The notes under the pieces were generated by a model. It had not been told where the DNA came from, searched no databases, and worked only from the letters and a program-made list of their open reading frames with translations. From assembly GCF_003324485.1 (NCBI RefSeq), contig NZ_QODK01000008.1:89347-153346 (forward strand): 64,000 bases of DNA, in the 5' to 3' direction. Of this stretch, positions 17,709 to 27,073 are shown one piece after another (positions within the stretch are counted from its first letter, which is position 1; the number at the start of each line of letters is the position of its first letter). A program made the translations under genes and the position numbers. The DNA comes from Cohaesibacter intestini (lineage in GTDB: Bacteria; Pseudomonadota; Alphaproteobacteria; Rhizobiales; Cohaesibacteraceae).

Positions 17709-18607
17709 CAGGCCACTCCTTCATTCGGGTCAGAGGCACGGCGCAAGGATTCCCCGAAGATCTCGAAGGACAAGGCCACCAGCAAAAGTCCCAGACCGGG
17801 GAAGAAAGCCAGCCACCAGAGGCCGGATCCCAGCGCCCGGAGCGACTCGGACAGAATGACACCAATGGACGGCAGATGCGGCGGGACGCCGAGCCCGATA
17901 AAGGACAGCCCGGCCTCGTGCAATATGGCGTGCGGAAAAATCAGTACGAAACCCGCAATGATCTGTGGGATAAGGTGAGGCAACAAATGCTTCCGCGCAA
18001 CCCATATTGAATTGCGTCCCAACCCGCGGGATACCGCGACATAGTCTGATGCAAGCACGCGTTGGGTTTCATGACGCAACAGGCGGGCAAGACGTGGCCA
18101 GTGGGTCAGGCCGACCCCGAGAATAACACCTTGCACACCGCCGCCGGCTGCATAGGCGACCAGCATCAGCAGCACGAAATGCGGCAGGCCAAGAAACAGC
18201 TCGGTGGCAATGCCGACAATCCGGTCGGCGACGCGGTTGACACTCGCCATCAGACCCAAAATCACAGCCAACGCTGTCGAAACAAATCCGGCAAACAGCC
18301 CGATGCCGATCGATTGGCCAAGCGCTAGCAGTGTCCGCAACAGCATGTCGCGGCCCAGCAGGTCGGTACCGAAGATATGATCCAGCGACGGCGCGAGCAT
18401 GCGCAGGGATGGGCTGACGCGCAGATCATCGGATGAGGCAAACAGCGAATAGGCAAACACGCCCAGCACCAGACTCAAGGCGATGAGTCCGCTCACGACG
18501 GCCTGGCGGCGAATGCGAGAGGCATGCTTTCGTCCTCCCGACCCGGCAGCGCAGCCCGGTTGCTCCGGCCATGCATCAAAGCGCGCTTTCTCGGTAAGAT
18601 CCGTCAC
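17708..18607 (-). CDS. nikC: Nickel/peptide-type ABC permease (NikC-like)
   Basis: 299 residues with an N-terminal cytoplasmic stretch, one TM helix, then the DppC/OppC core. HIFGTDLLGRDMLLRTL is the classic motif at the start of the permease domain, and LVAYAAGGGVQGVILGVGL precedes the EAA loop. It overlaps the upstream permease gene by 4 bases. It forms the inner-membrane channel with the NikB-like subunit. Confidence 0.88.
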   Translation of the reverse strand: MTDLTEKARFDAWPEQPGCAAGSGGRKHASRIRRQAVVSGLIALSLVLGVFAYSLFASSDDLRVSPSLRMLAPSLDHIFGTDLLGRDMLLRTLLALGQSIGIGLFAGFVSTALAVILGLMASVNRVADRIVGIATELFLGLPHFVLLMLVAYAAGGGVQGVILGVGLTHWPRLARLLRHETQRVLASDYVAVSRGLGRNSIWVARKHLLPHLIPQIIAGFVLIFPHAILHEAGLSFIGLGVPPHLPSIGVILSESLRALGSGLWWLAFFPGLGLLLVALSFEIFGESLRRASDPNEGVA

Positions 18608-19683
18608 GATTTCCCCTCACGCGCTGTTTCAAAATCGGAAGATTGCAACCGCGACACGCTTTTGCGCTTTTGGCGTCTGCTCCCTGCCTGATCCCGCAGC
18701 CGTGGATCCAGAAGATGGGCGCAAATGTCTGCCAGCATGTTGCCAAGAAACACAACGGCCAGCGTCGCCAGAGCGACCCCCATCAACAGAGGCGCGTCGG
18801 CCCCTTTGGCTGCTCGCACCGTTGCTTCGCCCAAGCCCGGCCATGAGAAGATCGTCTCGGCCAAAACCGAGCCGCCGATCAACTCCCCGGCACCAGCCAA
18901 ATGAACCGTGAGAGCTGGGCCCAGCGCATGGCGCAGACCGGGGCCCATCAGAAGGGACAGATTTCGAGCCCCATGGGCCTTGAGATGACGCGCTGCCGGT
19001 CCTTCCAGAAAGGCACGGGCGCGCGCGCGCGTGTGCAGGATCAGTGGCGCGATGCCAACGACCGAGACCGTGATGGCAGGCAAGATCAAGTGACGCAATC
19101 GGTCGCCCCACGTCACCTCGGCCATCGTCAGGCCCGGAGAGGCGGAACAGCAAGCGGGCAACCAGCCAAGTTGGACGGAAAAGACAGCGATCAAAATCAA
19201 TGCCAGCCAGAAGCCCGGACTGACGGCCAGCGTCACGGCAAAAGCGCGAATGGCACGATCTGGCCAATGGCCTCTGGATGCAGCAGCAATCAGTCCCAAA
19301 GAGGTGCCGATCACGAGAGAGAAGAGGAAGGCGGCTCCAATCAGCGAAATGGAGGCAGGCCAGCGGGCCATGATCACATCGACGACCGGCGCGTTGAACA
19401 GCATGCTGTCCCCCAGATCGCCTTGGATGAAATGGGTGACCCAGCGCAGAAACTGCTCCGGAACCGGATCATTGAGGCCCCAGGACTGGGCGATGGCATC
19501 GCGCTGCTCCGGCCCGACCAGCGCAACCCGCGCCCCGACATAGGCCTGCACCGGATCAACCGGTGCAAGTCTGATGAGGGTGAAAAGCCCGACCATGGCC
19601 AGAGGCAGCAGCCAGACAAGGCGGATGGCGCGCTCCACCAGCACCCTTGGAAGCCAATGATGCCAGCTCATTCGCATGTCCAC
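18604..19683 (-). CDS. nikB: Nickel/peptide-type ABC permease (NikB-like)
   Basis: 359 residues. The DppB/NikB pattern is clear: FTLIRLAPVDPVQAYVG, WGLNDPVPEQFLRWV, GDLGDSMLFNAPVVDVI and the late ETIFSWPGLGEATV. The C-terminus carries a basic tail of about 35 residues (RRQKRKS) beyond the usual end. The start overlaps the binding protein's stop by 16 bases; ATGs at 19677 and 19671 are possible alternatives. Confidence 0.88.
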   Translation of the reverse strand: MDMRMSWHHWLPRVLVERAIRLVWLLPLAMVGLFTLIRLAPVDPVQAYVGARVALVGPEQRDAIAQSWGLNDPVPEQFLRWVTHFIQGDLGDSMLFNAPVVDVIMARWPASISLIGAAFLFSLVIGTSLGLIAAASRGHWPDRAIRAFAVTLAVSPGFWLALILIAVFSVQLGWLPACCSASPGLTMAEVTWGDRLRHLILPAITVSVVGIAPLILHTRARARAFLEGPAARHLKAHGARNLSLLMGPGLRHALGPALTVHLAGAGELIGGSVLAETIFSWPGLGEATVRAAKGADAPLLMGVALATLAVVFLGNMLADICAHLLDPRLRDQAGSRRQKRKSVSRLQSSDFETAREGKS

Positions 19684-21236
19684 TTCCAGCCCGGCAAGCC
19701 TTGCGTGATCGGATAGCCATGGCCATGGGGTTCAATCTGAACAGGGCCGATATCCAGACAGTCGCTGATCCAGTAGGAATGCTTGACATTGACCATCCAG
19801 GCCCAAGGCGCATCACCCTTGGCGCTGAACCCCGTTTTGCCGTCCCATTGGGCTGCCTTCCATTCAGCAAGTGAGGCCTCGAAGCTCGGAGCTGACTGGG
19901 CTGCATCCAAATGCGCATCGACCGTCGCATTGCGATATAGGCCGGTATTGTACCAGTCAACACCGGCATTGTTGCCATGATACAGGGCGTAGATTTCGGA
20001 TGGATCATGCGCGCCCCATCCCAAAATCACTGCACTGGCATGCATTTCATTGCCAATGGCATCCCAGCTCAGGCCCCGTGGCTCTGCCACAATGCCAAAG
20101 GCGCGCATTTGTTCTGCCGCGCCCAGTGCCAAAGCCTGTCGCAGGGAGTCTGAAGATGGATAGACAAGAGGGAAACGGGCCTGTTGGCCATCCTTTTCGC
20201 GAACCCCATCGCCATTTTCGTCCCGCCAGCCAGCGGCATCCAGCGTGGCTTTTGCCGCGTCCACGTCACCGCCCTCCAGATGGGCGTCCGGATTGTCCCA
20301 AGGCAGACCGTCAACAGGGCCGTAAGCTGGCGTGCCATGGCCATTTAGCGCCAAGGCCACCAGCGCCTCCCGGTCTAGCCCTTGGTTGATGGCGAAGCGA
20401 ATGGCTCGGTCTGCGGTCACATCATTGCCGATCGGATGCCCTTTTTCGGTTTGACCACCAGAAGGAATGGTTGGAAATGCGATGCCGCGATTGTCGACCG
20501 TATTGATATGCTTGACCGTCATGCCATTGGGGGCATGCGCCGCATCGAGCGGCGGCACGGCAACCAGATGCGCCGCGCCAGAGCGTGCCAAATTGAGCAC
20601 CACGGCCTCTTCACCAAAGACGAAGGTCACGCGCGGAAACGCGATTTTCTCGCCGTGCCAATAGGGATTGGGTTCGACAATCAATTGCTCGCCTTCCCGC
20701 CATTCAACCATCTTGAAGGGACCTGCTCCCAGCGGGTGACGCGCATAGTCATCGCCGTAGCCTTTTTGGGGCACGATCCCGAGCGCCACGAGTTGAGAGG
20801 CAAAGGTGATTTGCGGTTTGGTGAGTTCAAGCTCGACCGTATCAGGGGATGTTGCGCGGGCTTCCTTGAGGATCTTCATATCCGTCAGACCGCCAGCGTC
20901 CCTAGCCTTGTTGAAGGTGAAGGCAACGTCTTCGGCTGTCAGGGGGGAGCCATCGGAGAATTTTGCGTCTGTGCGAATGGTGACTGTCCAGATCAGGCGG
21001 TCTTCGGAGAGGACCCAACTGGTTGCCAGATCTCCAGTCATTTCAAAATTGGCATCAAGACGCAGCAGAGTTGCCTGAAAGAGTGGATTGCCATACCGCC
21101 CCCAGCCCATGATAGGATCGAACCCGGTTTCCGGCTCGCCGCCAACCGCCAGAACAAGCGGCGGAGGCGCAGCCGCGACCGAGTTGGCAGACAAGAGAGT
21201 GGCAAAAACAGCGGCAAGCAACATCGAACGGCGCAT
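19668..21236 (-). CDS. nikA: Nickel-type ABC substrate-binding protein (NikA-like, SBP family 5)
   Basis: 522 residues from ATG 21236, chosen because TATGGAG sits 6-7 bases upstream; ATG 21248 has no ribosome site and lies against the operator. A signal peptide covers about 1-23. It shows family-5 binding-protein motifs: PLFQATLLRLDANFEMTGDLA, FSDGSPLTAEDVAFTFNKA and GAGPFKMVEW. A peptide role is possible for this family, but the exact NikR operator in its promoter makes nickel the better assignment. Confidence 0.87.
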   Translation of the reverse strand: MRRSMLLAAVFATLLSANSVAAAPPPLVLAVGGEPETGFDPIMGWGRYGNPLFQATLLRLDANFEMTGDLATSWVLSEDRLIWTVTIRTDAKFSDGSPLTAEDVAFTFNKARDAGGLTDMKILKEARATSPDTVELELTKPQITFASQLVALGIVPQKGYGDDYARHPLGAGPFKMVEWREGEQLIVEPNPYWHGEKIAFPRVTFVFGEEAVVLNLARSGAAHLVAVPPLDAAHAPNGMTVKHINTVDNRGIAFPTIPSGGQTEKGHPIGNDVTADRAIRFAINQGLDREALVALALNGHGTPAYGPVDGLPWDNPDAHLEGGDVDAAKATLDAAGWRDENGDGVREKDGQQARFPLVYPSSDSLRQALALGAAEQMRAFGIVAEPRGLSWDAIGNEMHASAVILGWGAHDPSEIYALYHGNNAGVDWYNTGLYRNATVDAHLDAAQSAPSFEASLAEWKAAQWDGKTGFSAKGDAPWAWMVNVKHSYWISDCLDIGPVQIEPHGHGYPITQGLPGWKWTCE

Positions 21237-21249
21237 CCGAAACTCCATA

Positions 21250-21277
21250 GTATGATTTTTTTACGGATTTATCATAC
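21250..21277. promoter_or_regulatory. NikR-type operator overlapping the nik operon promoter
   Basis: GTATGA at 21250-21255 and TCATAC at 21272-21277 are separated by exactly 16 bases, which is the published E. coli NikR consensus GTATGA-N16-TCATAC without a mismatch. On the minus strand the TCATAC half overlaps TATGAT (21278-21273), a plausible -10 box. Nickel-bound NikR would then block transcription directly. No nikR gene is seen in this window. Confidence 0.85.
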
Positions 21278-21612
21278 AATTTTTGTATACGAAAGTTCGA
21301 AATGCTCCGAGAAGCAAAACCTATTCTTATAGATTGGTCTCGTCGCCAAAACCTGCGCTTCTCTTTGTGGAAAGTTCAATCGAGACATGCCTTTCCCACC
21401 GGACAAAGGTTTGGTGTCTGTGTGATGCGAGTGTGAATCGCGAAAGCGAAACGCCATCGTCGCAATGGGGGCGAACCGTCGTAAGCACCCATTGGCTTGT
21501 CTTCTCTACATGCAATTGCGCAAATGGATGGATCGGACCTTTCGGATTTGCCCCAGTGGGCCGGAGCTTCTATAACGTGTCGGGCAACCTTGTCGAAGAA
21601 GCCAAAATATCC
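21278..21612. other. Non-coding gap between nik promoter and histidine phosphatase gene
   Basis: 335 bases. The plus-strand frame is open through most of it, but the translation has no family likeness until ATG 21613. It must contain the phosphatase promoter; no confident -35/-10 pair was found. Confidence 0.45.
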
Positions 21613-22191
21613 ATGTCCTATCCCCGTATTGTTTTCATGCGCCATGGCGAAACCGAATGGAACCTCGCCGGTCGCGCTCAAGGCCATCTTAACTCGCCCC
21701 TGACCGCAAAGGGCCAAGCCCAGGCTCAAAGGCTTGGCGAGATTCTCAAGCGTGAATTGATCACGCCAGAGGGCTATACCCAAATGGTCAGCCCCATCGG
21801 CCGGACCCTCGAAACCTCTGCCAACATCAAAAAGCATTTCCCGTTCGATCCAACGCCAATCGACTTGCTTAAGGAAATCGATCTCGGCAAGCTGAGCGGT
21901 CTGAATCGCGCAGAAATGGAAGAGCAGTTCCCCGATCATATGGCGGGAAAGCCTGACTATGACTGGTATTTCGGCGCCCCTGATGGTGAAACCATGGACG
22001 ATATGCGCAAGCGCGCAACCCAATGGCTCGACAGCCTGATCGGCCCCACCATCGCCGTCGCCCATGGCCAAATTGGCAAAGTGATCCGCGGTGTTTATCT
22101 CGGACTGTCCGATGAACAGATCTTGCGCCTGCAAGAACCGCAAGGCGTGGTGCATCTGCTGGACCATGGCACTGAAACCATTTGGAGTTAG
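21613..22191 (+). CDS. Histidine phosphatase family protein (phosphoglycerate-mutase-like)
   Basis: 192 residues from ATG 21613. The phospho-histidine motif FMRHGETEWN is at the N-terminus. LGEIDLG-type (KEIDLGKLSG), PDGETMDDM and VAHGQIGKVIRG supply the other active-site residues, including the second histidine. The in-frame extension upstream is discarded because it is not protein-like. These enzymes remove phosphate from small phosphoesters or phosphoproteins; the substrate here is unknown. Confidence 0.9.
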   Translation: MSYPRIVFMRHGETEWNLAGRAQGHLNSPLTAKGQAQAQRLGEILKRELITPEGYTQMVSPIGRTLETSANIKKHFPFDPTPIDLLKEIDLGKLSGLNRAEMEEQFPDHMAGKPDYDWYFGAPDGETMDDMRKRATQWLDSLIGPTIAVAHGQIGKVIRGVYLGLSDEQILRLQEPQGVVHLLDHGTETIWS

Positions 22192-22430
22192 AAAAATATG
22201 TGTCATGGCGGGGCATTTCTGACAGGGCAGAGGGACCGAAAGCTTGGCTTGATCAAGCATCAGAGCTGACACCCAACAGGTGGCCGCTGGTCCATGTCTG
22301 CAAGGGGTCGTGCTTGCAGGAAACGGTGTGTCGAAAGACCACATCATCAGTATATTGACTCGCCGGGGATCTGGGAGTGACTTGGGGGCCTGTATAATGC
22401 AAATTTCTGAAATCTGGAGGATCCAAATCT

Positions 22431-23177
22431 ATGACCAAAACTGTTCTCATTAGCGGGGGCTCCAGAGGCATCGGGCGGGCCACTGCGCTGATCATGGCGG
22501 GCCAGGGATGGAACATTGCCTTCACCTATCGTGGGGATCATGACGCTGCGCAGCAGGCAGTGGAAGAGATCCGCGCAAAGGGCGCAGAAGCGATTGCCAT
22601 TCAGGGGGATACGGTTCAGGAAGACCATGTGGTGCGGGCATTTGACGAGACGATCTCGACATTTGGCGGGCTGGATGCCGTCGTGGTCAATGCCGGTGTC
22701 GTTGCGCCGTCTATGCCGCTTGCCGAAATGTCCATTGAACGCCTGAAAACCATCTTTGACACCAACGTCTTGGGAGCGGTCCTGTTTGCCCGCGAAGCTG
22801 CAAGACGTTTGCCTGACCAGAAGACCGGAAAGGATGCTGCGATCGTGCTTGTATCCTCCGCTGCTGCCCGCCTTGGATCGCCGTTCGAATATGTCGATTA
22901 TGCCGCCAGCAAAGGGGCGATCGACACATTGACGCTGGGTCTTTCCAAAGAGCTCGCAGGTCAGGGGATTCGCGTCAATGCCATCCGGCCGGGTCTGATT
23001 GAAACGGACTTGCATGCAAGCGGAGGCCAACCGGACAGAGCTGAACGATTGAGCAAAGCCATTCCCATCGCCAGACCCGGAACTGCGCATGAGGTCGGTT
23101 CGGCCATTGCCTGGCTATGCTCTGAAGAGGCTAGCTATTGCACAGGTGGCATCCTCGATGTGACCGGGGGCCGATAA
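22431..23177 (+). CDS. SDR-family oxidoreductase
   Basis: 248 residues with a classical short-chain dehydrogenase layout: nucleotide motif GGSRGIGRA near residue 9, NAG (VVVNAGV), catalytic serine in VSSAAARLG, YVDYAASK (Tyr and Lys of the active site) and RPGLIETDLH. The arginine after the first glycine (TYRGD after strand 2) suggests NADP(H) preference. The TATAAT at 22396-22401 could be its -10 box. The substrate is unknown. Confidence 0.92.
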   Translation: MTKTVLISGGSRGIGRATALIMAGQGWNIAFTYRGDHDAAQQAVEEIRAKGAEAIAIQGDTVQEDHVVRAFDETISTFGGLDAVVVNAGVVAPSMPLAEMSIERLKTIFDTNVLGAVLFAREAARRLPDQKTGKDAAIVLVSSAAARLGSPFEYVDYAASKGAIDTLTLGLSKELAGQGIRVNAIRPGLIETDLHASGGQPDRAERLSKAIPIARPGTAHEVGSAIAWLCSEEASYCTGGILDVTGGR

Positions 23178-23214
23178 CCCCGCGATTGGGATTCCAGCAC
23201 GAACTGATACAAAC

Positions 23215-23278
23215 TTGGGCCGGGATACCCGATATTGCTGATGGCAACAAAAGCATGGATATCGGGAACCCGGCCCAA
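23215..23278. terminator. Large hairpin between convergent SDR and chelatase-like genes
   Basis: About 20 bases on the left (TTGGGCCGGGATACCCGATA) pair with the right arm at 23258-23278 with very few mismatches, around a loop of about 23 bases. It lies in the gap between two convergent genes. It has no T-run, so it may be a bidirectional stop or an mRNA-stabilising end. Confidence 0.5.
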
Positions 23279-23296
23279 ATTCAGACCAATGCTCCC

Positions 23297-24043
23297 TCAC
23301 TTCAGTCCCTGTTTCTTGCCGTTCAAAGGATAGCTGAGGACGTCAATCGGCTCTCCCTTTGCGATGTGACGGTCCAGAATGCGGTCGATATCCTGCTCGT
23401 CCACCCCGCCATAGATCGTGCCTTCCGGCCAGACCTGAATGACAGGTGCAAGGCTGCATGGACCAAGGCAACTGGTCTTGCAACTCATCATGCCAGCCCC
23501 TTTGTCCCTCAGCTTCAAGCGGTCCTGCTCAGACCGGACATGGTTGAACAGGGTGCTTGCGCCCGCATCATTGCAGGCCCCACCCATACAGACCAGAAGA
23601 CGATATTTCTGATCGGGCACAACACTTCCTTTGGGAATTTTGACAGCCTCCTGCACCACATCGCTTTGCTCGGCTGACCGGACGAGCGCGTCTATCATCT
23701 CTCCGAGCTTATCTGTCTGAGTGATGGGCGGATGGGCAATCCTGATGCGCGGGAAGTCCGCACTTTTGCGCTGTGCGATCCAGCGATGCACCGATTTCTT
23801 GATCCAGCCCGGAAAAGCCGGCTCCATCGGGAAGATCAGCGAGATGATGACGACCTCTTCGACCTTCTGGTCCGCGAGCTCTGTCAGGCGGGCACGCAAG
23901 GATGGTGTCCCAAGTTCCTGCAAGGCATAGGTAACGAGATAATGCGGATTTCTGGCAGCAATGGCATCGCACAATCCTTGCATTTCCTCTCTGGGTTTTG
24001 CCGCCATGGCGGCCTTTGCGAGCAACAGAATGGCTGGTTTCAT
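23297..24043 (-). CDS. CbiX/SirB-like domain fused to a thioredoxin-fold [2Fe-2S] ferredoxin
   Basis: 248 residues from ATG 24043, overlapping the upstream ATPase stop by 4 bases. Residues 1-125 resemble the sirohydrochlorin cobaltochelatase fold. Residues 145-230 look like a thioredoxin-like [2Fe-2S] ferredoxin with C152, C157, C188, C192 and C196 (SCKTSCLGPC). The histidine expected in the first strand of CbiX (HGS) is absent; the strand reads ILLLAKAAM. Last gene of the cobalamin-riboswitch operon, so a role in handling cobalt or a corrinoid is likely; catalysis is doubtful. Confidence 0.75.
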   Translation of the reverse strand: MKPAILLLAKAAMAAKPREEMQGLCDAIAARNPHYLVTYALQELGTPSLRARLTELADQKVEEVVIISLIFPMEPAFPGWIKKSVHRWIAQRKSADFPRIRIAHPPITQTDKLGEMIDALVRSAEQSDVVQEAVKIPKGSVVPDQKYRLLVCMGGACNDAGASTLFNHVRSEQDRLKLRDKGAGMMSCKTSCLGPCSLAPVIQVWPEGTIYGGVDEQDIDRILDRHIAKGEPIDVLSYPLNGKKQGLK

Positions 24044-24813
24044 TGGGGATCCCCACTCTCGATCGGCAACACATAAGGATAGGACTGAACAGCGCCGACT
24101 AGGGCTTCGACCTGATAGGCATGGCGGATGTGATTGGGCGTCAGAACTGCCTGCCACGATCCAAGAGCCCGAATGCGTCCCTCGGCAAGCAACGCCAGGC
24201 GGGAGCAATAGCGTGCGGCGAGGGAGAGATCATGAACGGCGATGATGATTGTCATCTCGGTCTCGGCAGCAAGCGTGCGGATGAGGGACATCGTTTCCAT
24301 CTGATATTTGAGATCCAGTGCCGAGGTTGGCTCATCGAGCAGCAGGATCTGAGGCTCCTGCACAAGAGCCCGAGCGATGGCGACACGTTGGCGTTCCCCA
24401 CCGGAAAGGGTGGACACCTCAGAAAAAGCGTGATGGACCATGTTGACCCGCTCAAGAGCGGCAATCACCATCTCGCGATCCTGTGCACCCAACTTGCCGG
24501 TCAAGTGTGGCGTGCGCCCCAACTGAACCAGATCGACCACGGATAGCGCCACATCATCCGGGATATGCTGGGGCACATAGGCAACATGGCGGGCATAATC
24601 GCGGCGTGGATAGGCCTCGATTGCCTTGCCCGCCACATCGATCTGACCGCTGTCAGGCGCTGCCAGCCGCGCCACACATTTGAGCAATGTGCTCTTGCCC
24701 GCTCCATTGGCCCCGAGCAGTCCGACGCATTCCCCCTTGTCCACGACAAGGGAAATCGCGTCAAGGATAGTGCGTTTGCCATAGGACAGAGTGAGTTTGT
24801 CTATGCGGATCAT
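24040..24813 (-). CDS. btuD: Cobalamin/Fe-siderophore-type ABC ATP-binding protein (BtuD-like)
   Basis: 257 residues from ATG 24813, overlapping the permease stop by 4 bases; the longer open frame upstream lies inside the permease gene. Walker A GANGAGKST, Q-loop VPQH, signature LSGGERQRVAIARAL, Walker B ILLLDEPTSALD and the H-loop AVHDLS are all intact. By sequence it could serve iron siderophores, but the operon's cobalamin riboswitch favours a corrinoid or cobalt substrate. Confidence 0.88.
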   Translation of the reverse strand: MIRIDKLTLSYGKRTILDAISLVVDKGECVGLLGANGAGKSTLLKCVARLAAPDSGQIDVAGKAIEAYPRRDYARHVAYVPQHIPDDVALSVVDLVQLGRTPHLTGKLGAQDREMVIAALERVNMVHHAFSEVSTLSGGERQRVAIARALVQEPQILLLDEPTSALDLKYQMETMSLIRTLAAETEMTIIIAVHDLSLAARYCSRLALLAEGRIRALGSWQAVLTPNHIRHAYQVEALVGAVQSYPYVLPIESGDPQ

Positions 24814-25934
24814 TGCATGGCCCTCCGGCGTTGTCTCAGGATCAAATGCACGAAGAGCGGTACGCCCACATAGGCCACGACAATGCCGACGGGGATGACT
24901 GCGGGTGAGAAGAGGGATCGGCCGATGGTATCGGCAACCAGCAGCAGAAAGGCCCCGACAATCATCGAGAAAGGCACCAGCCAACGATGGTCATTGCCGA
25001 TCATCATCCGGGCAATGTGGGGCGAGACCAGCCCGATGAAGCCGATGACCCCGGTAAAGGCGATGATGCAGGCGGTGATCAACACCGAAAGCAGCGCCGT
25101 TACGAGGCGAACCTTTTTGAGATTGTAGCCGAGTGAGGCGGCGGTTTCTTCTCCGGCAGCCATGGCATTGAGCGCCCATGCCATCCGCCAGAAAATGGGC
25201 GCGGCAATCGCAAGCATCACGGCAGAGAAGCCTACCTCATCCCAGCTGGCCGCATTCAATGAGCCGAATGTCCAGTGAACGATCGCGGCTAGCTGCTCTT
25301 GCGTGGCAACAAATTGCAGGGTCGCGGTGAAGGCACTGAACAGATAGGTCAACCCGATACCTGCCAGAATGATCGTCGTTGCTGAGATGCCACTCAAACC
25401 GGCAATCCCCAGAACAATCCCGGCACACAGCATGGATGAGGCAAATGCGCCGCCAACCATCATGTAGGTGCCCAGTTCGGGCATTTGCAAAGCTCCCAAC
25501 AGGATGGCCAGCGCCGCCCCAAAGGCCGCAGCGGGGGAAAGGCCCACGGTGAAGGGACTGACCAGCGGATTGCGCGTGATCCCCTGCATCATGACGCCCG
25601 CGATCGACAGCCCGGCACCGCCAACGAGGGCCATGGTGATGCGCGGCAGGCGCAGTTGCATCACGACCTTCTCCTGCAGAACGGACACTTCGGCAAACAG
25701 ATTGGCGGGCAGGACGGGACCAAGAAGTATTTGAATGGCCTGAAGCAGTGAAATGTCATTGGCGCCAAGGGAAACCGCAAAGACCGACAGCAGAGCCAGC
25801 AGCAGCACGCCCGATAGGCAAATCAGGGAGGCACGGATGGTCCGGCGAGCATAGGCTCGCCGGATATCCCCCGATGGATCCTGAACGGATGACCCAGATG
25901 GGATGACCTCCGATGGAGAGAAGGCCCTGTTCAT
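24810..25934 (-). CDS. btuC: FecCD/BtuC-family ABC permease
   Basis: 374 residues from ATG 25934, which shares one base with the binding protein's stop. It has the FecCD features: LRLPRITMALVGGAGLSIAGVMMQ, NPLVSPFTVGLSPAAAFGAAL and GVIGFIGLVSPHIARMMIG (the ATPase-coupling region). The N-terminal cytoplasmic region of about 40 residues is longer than usual. It works with the ATPase and binding protein beside it in corrinoid-type uptake. Confidence 0.88.
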   Translation of the reverse strand: MNRAFSPSEVIPSGSSVQDPSGDIRRAYARRTIRASLICLSGVLLLALLSVFAVSLGANDISLLQAIQILLGPVLPANLFAEVSVLQEKVVMQLRLPRITMALVGGAGLSIAGVMMQGITRNPLVSPFTVGLSPAAAFGAALAILLGALQMPELGTYMMVGGAFASSMLCAGIVLGIAGLSGISATTIILAGIGLTYLFSAFTATLQFVATQEQLAAIVHWTFGSLNAASWDEVGFSAVMLAIAAPIFWRMAWALNAMAAGEETAASLGYNLKKVRLVTALLSVLITACIIAFTGVIGFIGLVSPHIARMMIGNDHRWLVPFSMIVGAFLLLVADTIGRSLFSPAVIPVGIVVAYVGVPLFVHLILRQRRRAMQ

Positions 25935-27073
25935 CACTGACCTGCTTCCCATTCGGTGGCCTTGGCCCAGTAGCGTCCCGGATAGGCGACACCCTGAAAA
26001 TCCTCCAGCCATGTTTTCATCACCGCATCTGGATCAACATCTTCGAAGCGGTCTGGATAGAGCCATTTGGCAATCGACAGCGCGCCGATCATCTTGGAAC
26101 AACCCCCAGCCAGATAGTAGTTCATGTGGTAGGCATCACCATTCTTGATCGCCGGCAGTGCGTCAAAACCAGGACGTTCCTTTAGCGCTTCAAAGAAGGC
26201 CTGTGAGAAGCTTGCCGGGTGAAGCGGATAGGAGCCGGGCTGAAGCTTGATGATCATGTCTGGTTGTGCCTTGAGGATTGCTTCGGGGTCCACTTCATGA
26301 TTGTGGACACTTCCGCGCTCTTTGGGCTGGGTTTCAATATCGACATGTTCAAAGATATTGCGTCCGCCAGCCGCTTCGATCATGTCATGCCAGCCGGAGC
26401 CACGCAGCACGGAACGATAGGGCGTTTTCTCCTCGAGATAGACCGTCTTGCGCTCTGCGCCTTCAAGCCGCTCTTTCAACAGCGCCATGTTGCCGGTATA
26501 GAAGGCGTTGAGCTTGGCGGCCTTTTCCTCGGCGTCGAACATCTTGCCAAAGGCGGTAATGTTGGAGACATGCTTGAGGACATCCCAGCCGGTCAGTACC
26601 ACAACAGGAATGTCGAAAGGCTCGAGCGTCTTGATGGCCTCCTGCCAACTGCCGTTGCGGGGGAAGATCACAACATCGGGGTCTTGTGCAATGATCGCCT
26701 CGTAATTTGGCTCTCGCTGCCCTTTCCCGACAAGCATACCCTCCTTGAGGTCCGGCCAGTAGGTGGGATCGCGCGTCACCCAACTGTCGACACCGACGAT
26801 CACGTCCATGTCAGCCACCGCACGAATGAACTCAGCATTGTAGCGGTTGAAGACGACTGCGCGCTTCAATGGTTTGTCAAAGGTCAGCGTGCGACCGCTG
26901 TCATCGGTGATGTTGATAGGGGCTGCAGTTGCAACAGAATAAGTCGCGGCAAATGCCACAAAGAAGGCGATCGCGCGCGCCAGACGCGATAGGCCGGATA
27001 GCCAGATATTGGAAAGCAATGTCCCGTACTCCAGATGCGGCAAGGCAACCGAAGTCGGGCAAGTCTGATGCAA
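25934..27073 (-). CDS. btuF: Periplasmic corrinoid/siderophore-binding protein (BtuF-like)
   Basis: Up to 379 residues. The periplasmic-binding type-3 fold is visible: DDSGRTLTFDKPLKRAVVF, DPDVVIFPRNGSW, and the AGGCSKMIGALSIAKWLYP end. The signal peptide hydrophobic core is FFVAFAATYSVATAA. The frame contains no ATG. TTG 27073 is the longest start; TTG 27019, preceded by TGGAG, is as likely. A strong GGAGGAGGG-ATG at 27117 lies just upstream but in another frame (see findings). First gene after the cobalamin riboswitch. Confidence 0.85.
   Translation of the reverse strand: MHQTCPTSVALPHLEYGTLLSNIWLSGLSRLARAIAFFVAFAATYSVATAAPINITDDSGRTLTFDKPLKRAVVFNRYNAEFIRAVADMDVIVGVDSWVTRDPTYWPDLKEGMLVGKGQREPNYEAIIAQDPDVVIFPRNGSWQEAIKTLEPFDIPVVVLTGWDVLKHVSNITAFGKMFDAEEKAAKLNAFYTGNMALLKERLEGAERKTVYLEEKTPYRSVLRGSGWHDMIEAAGGRNIFEHVDIETQPKERGSVHNHEVDPEAILKAQPDMIIKLQPGSYPLHPASFSQAFFEALKERPGFDALPAIKNGDAYHMNYYLAGGCSKMIGALSIAKWLYPDRFEDVDPDAVMKTWLEDFQGVAYPGRYWAKATEWEAGQ

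Noticed and set aside
21283..21612. In-frame N-terminal extension of the histidine phosphatase
   Set aside because: The extension has no protein-like features, and the family motif starts nine residues after ATG 21613.
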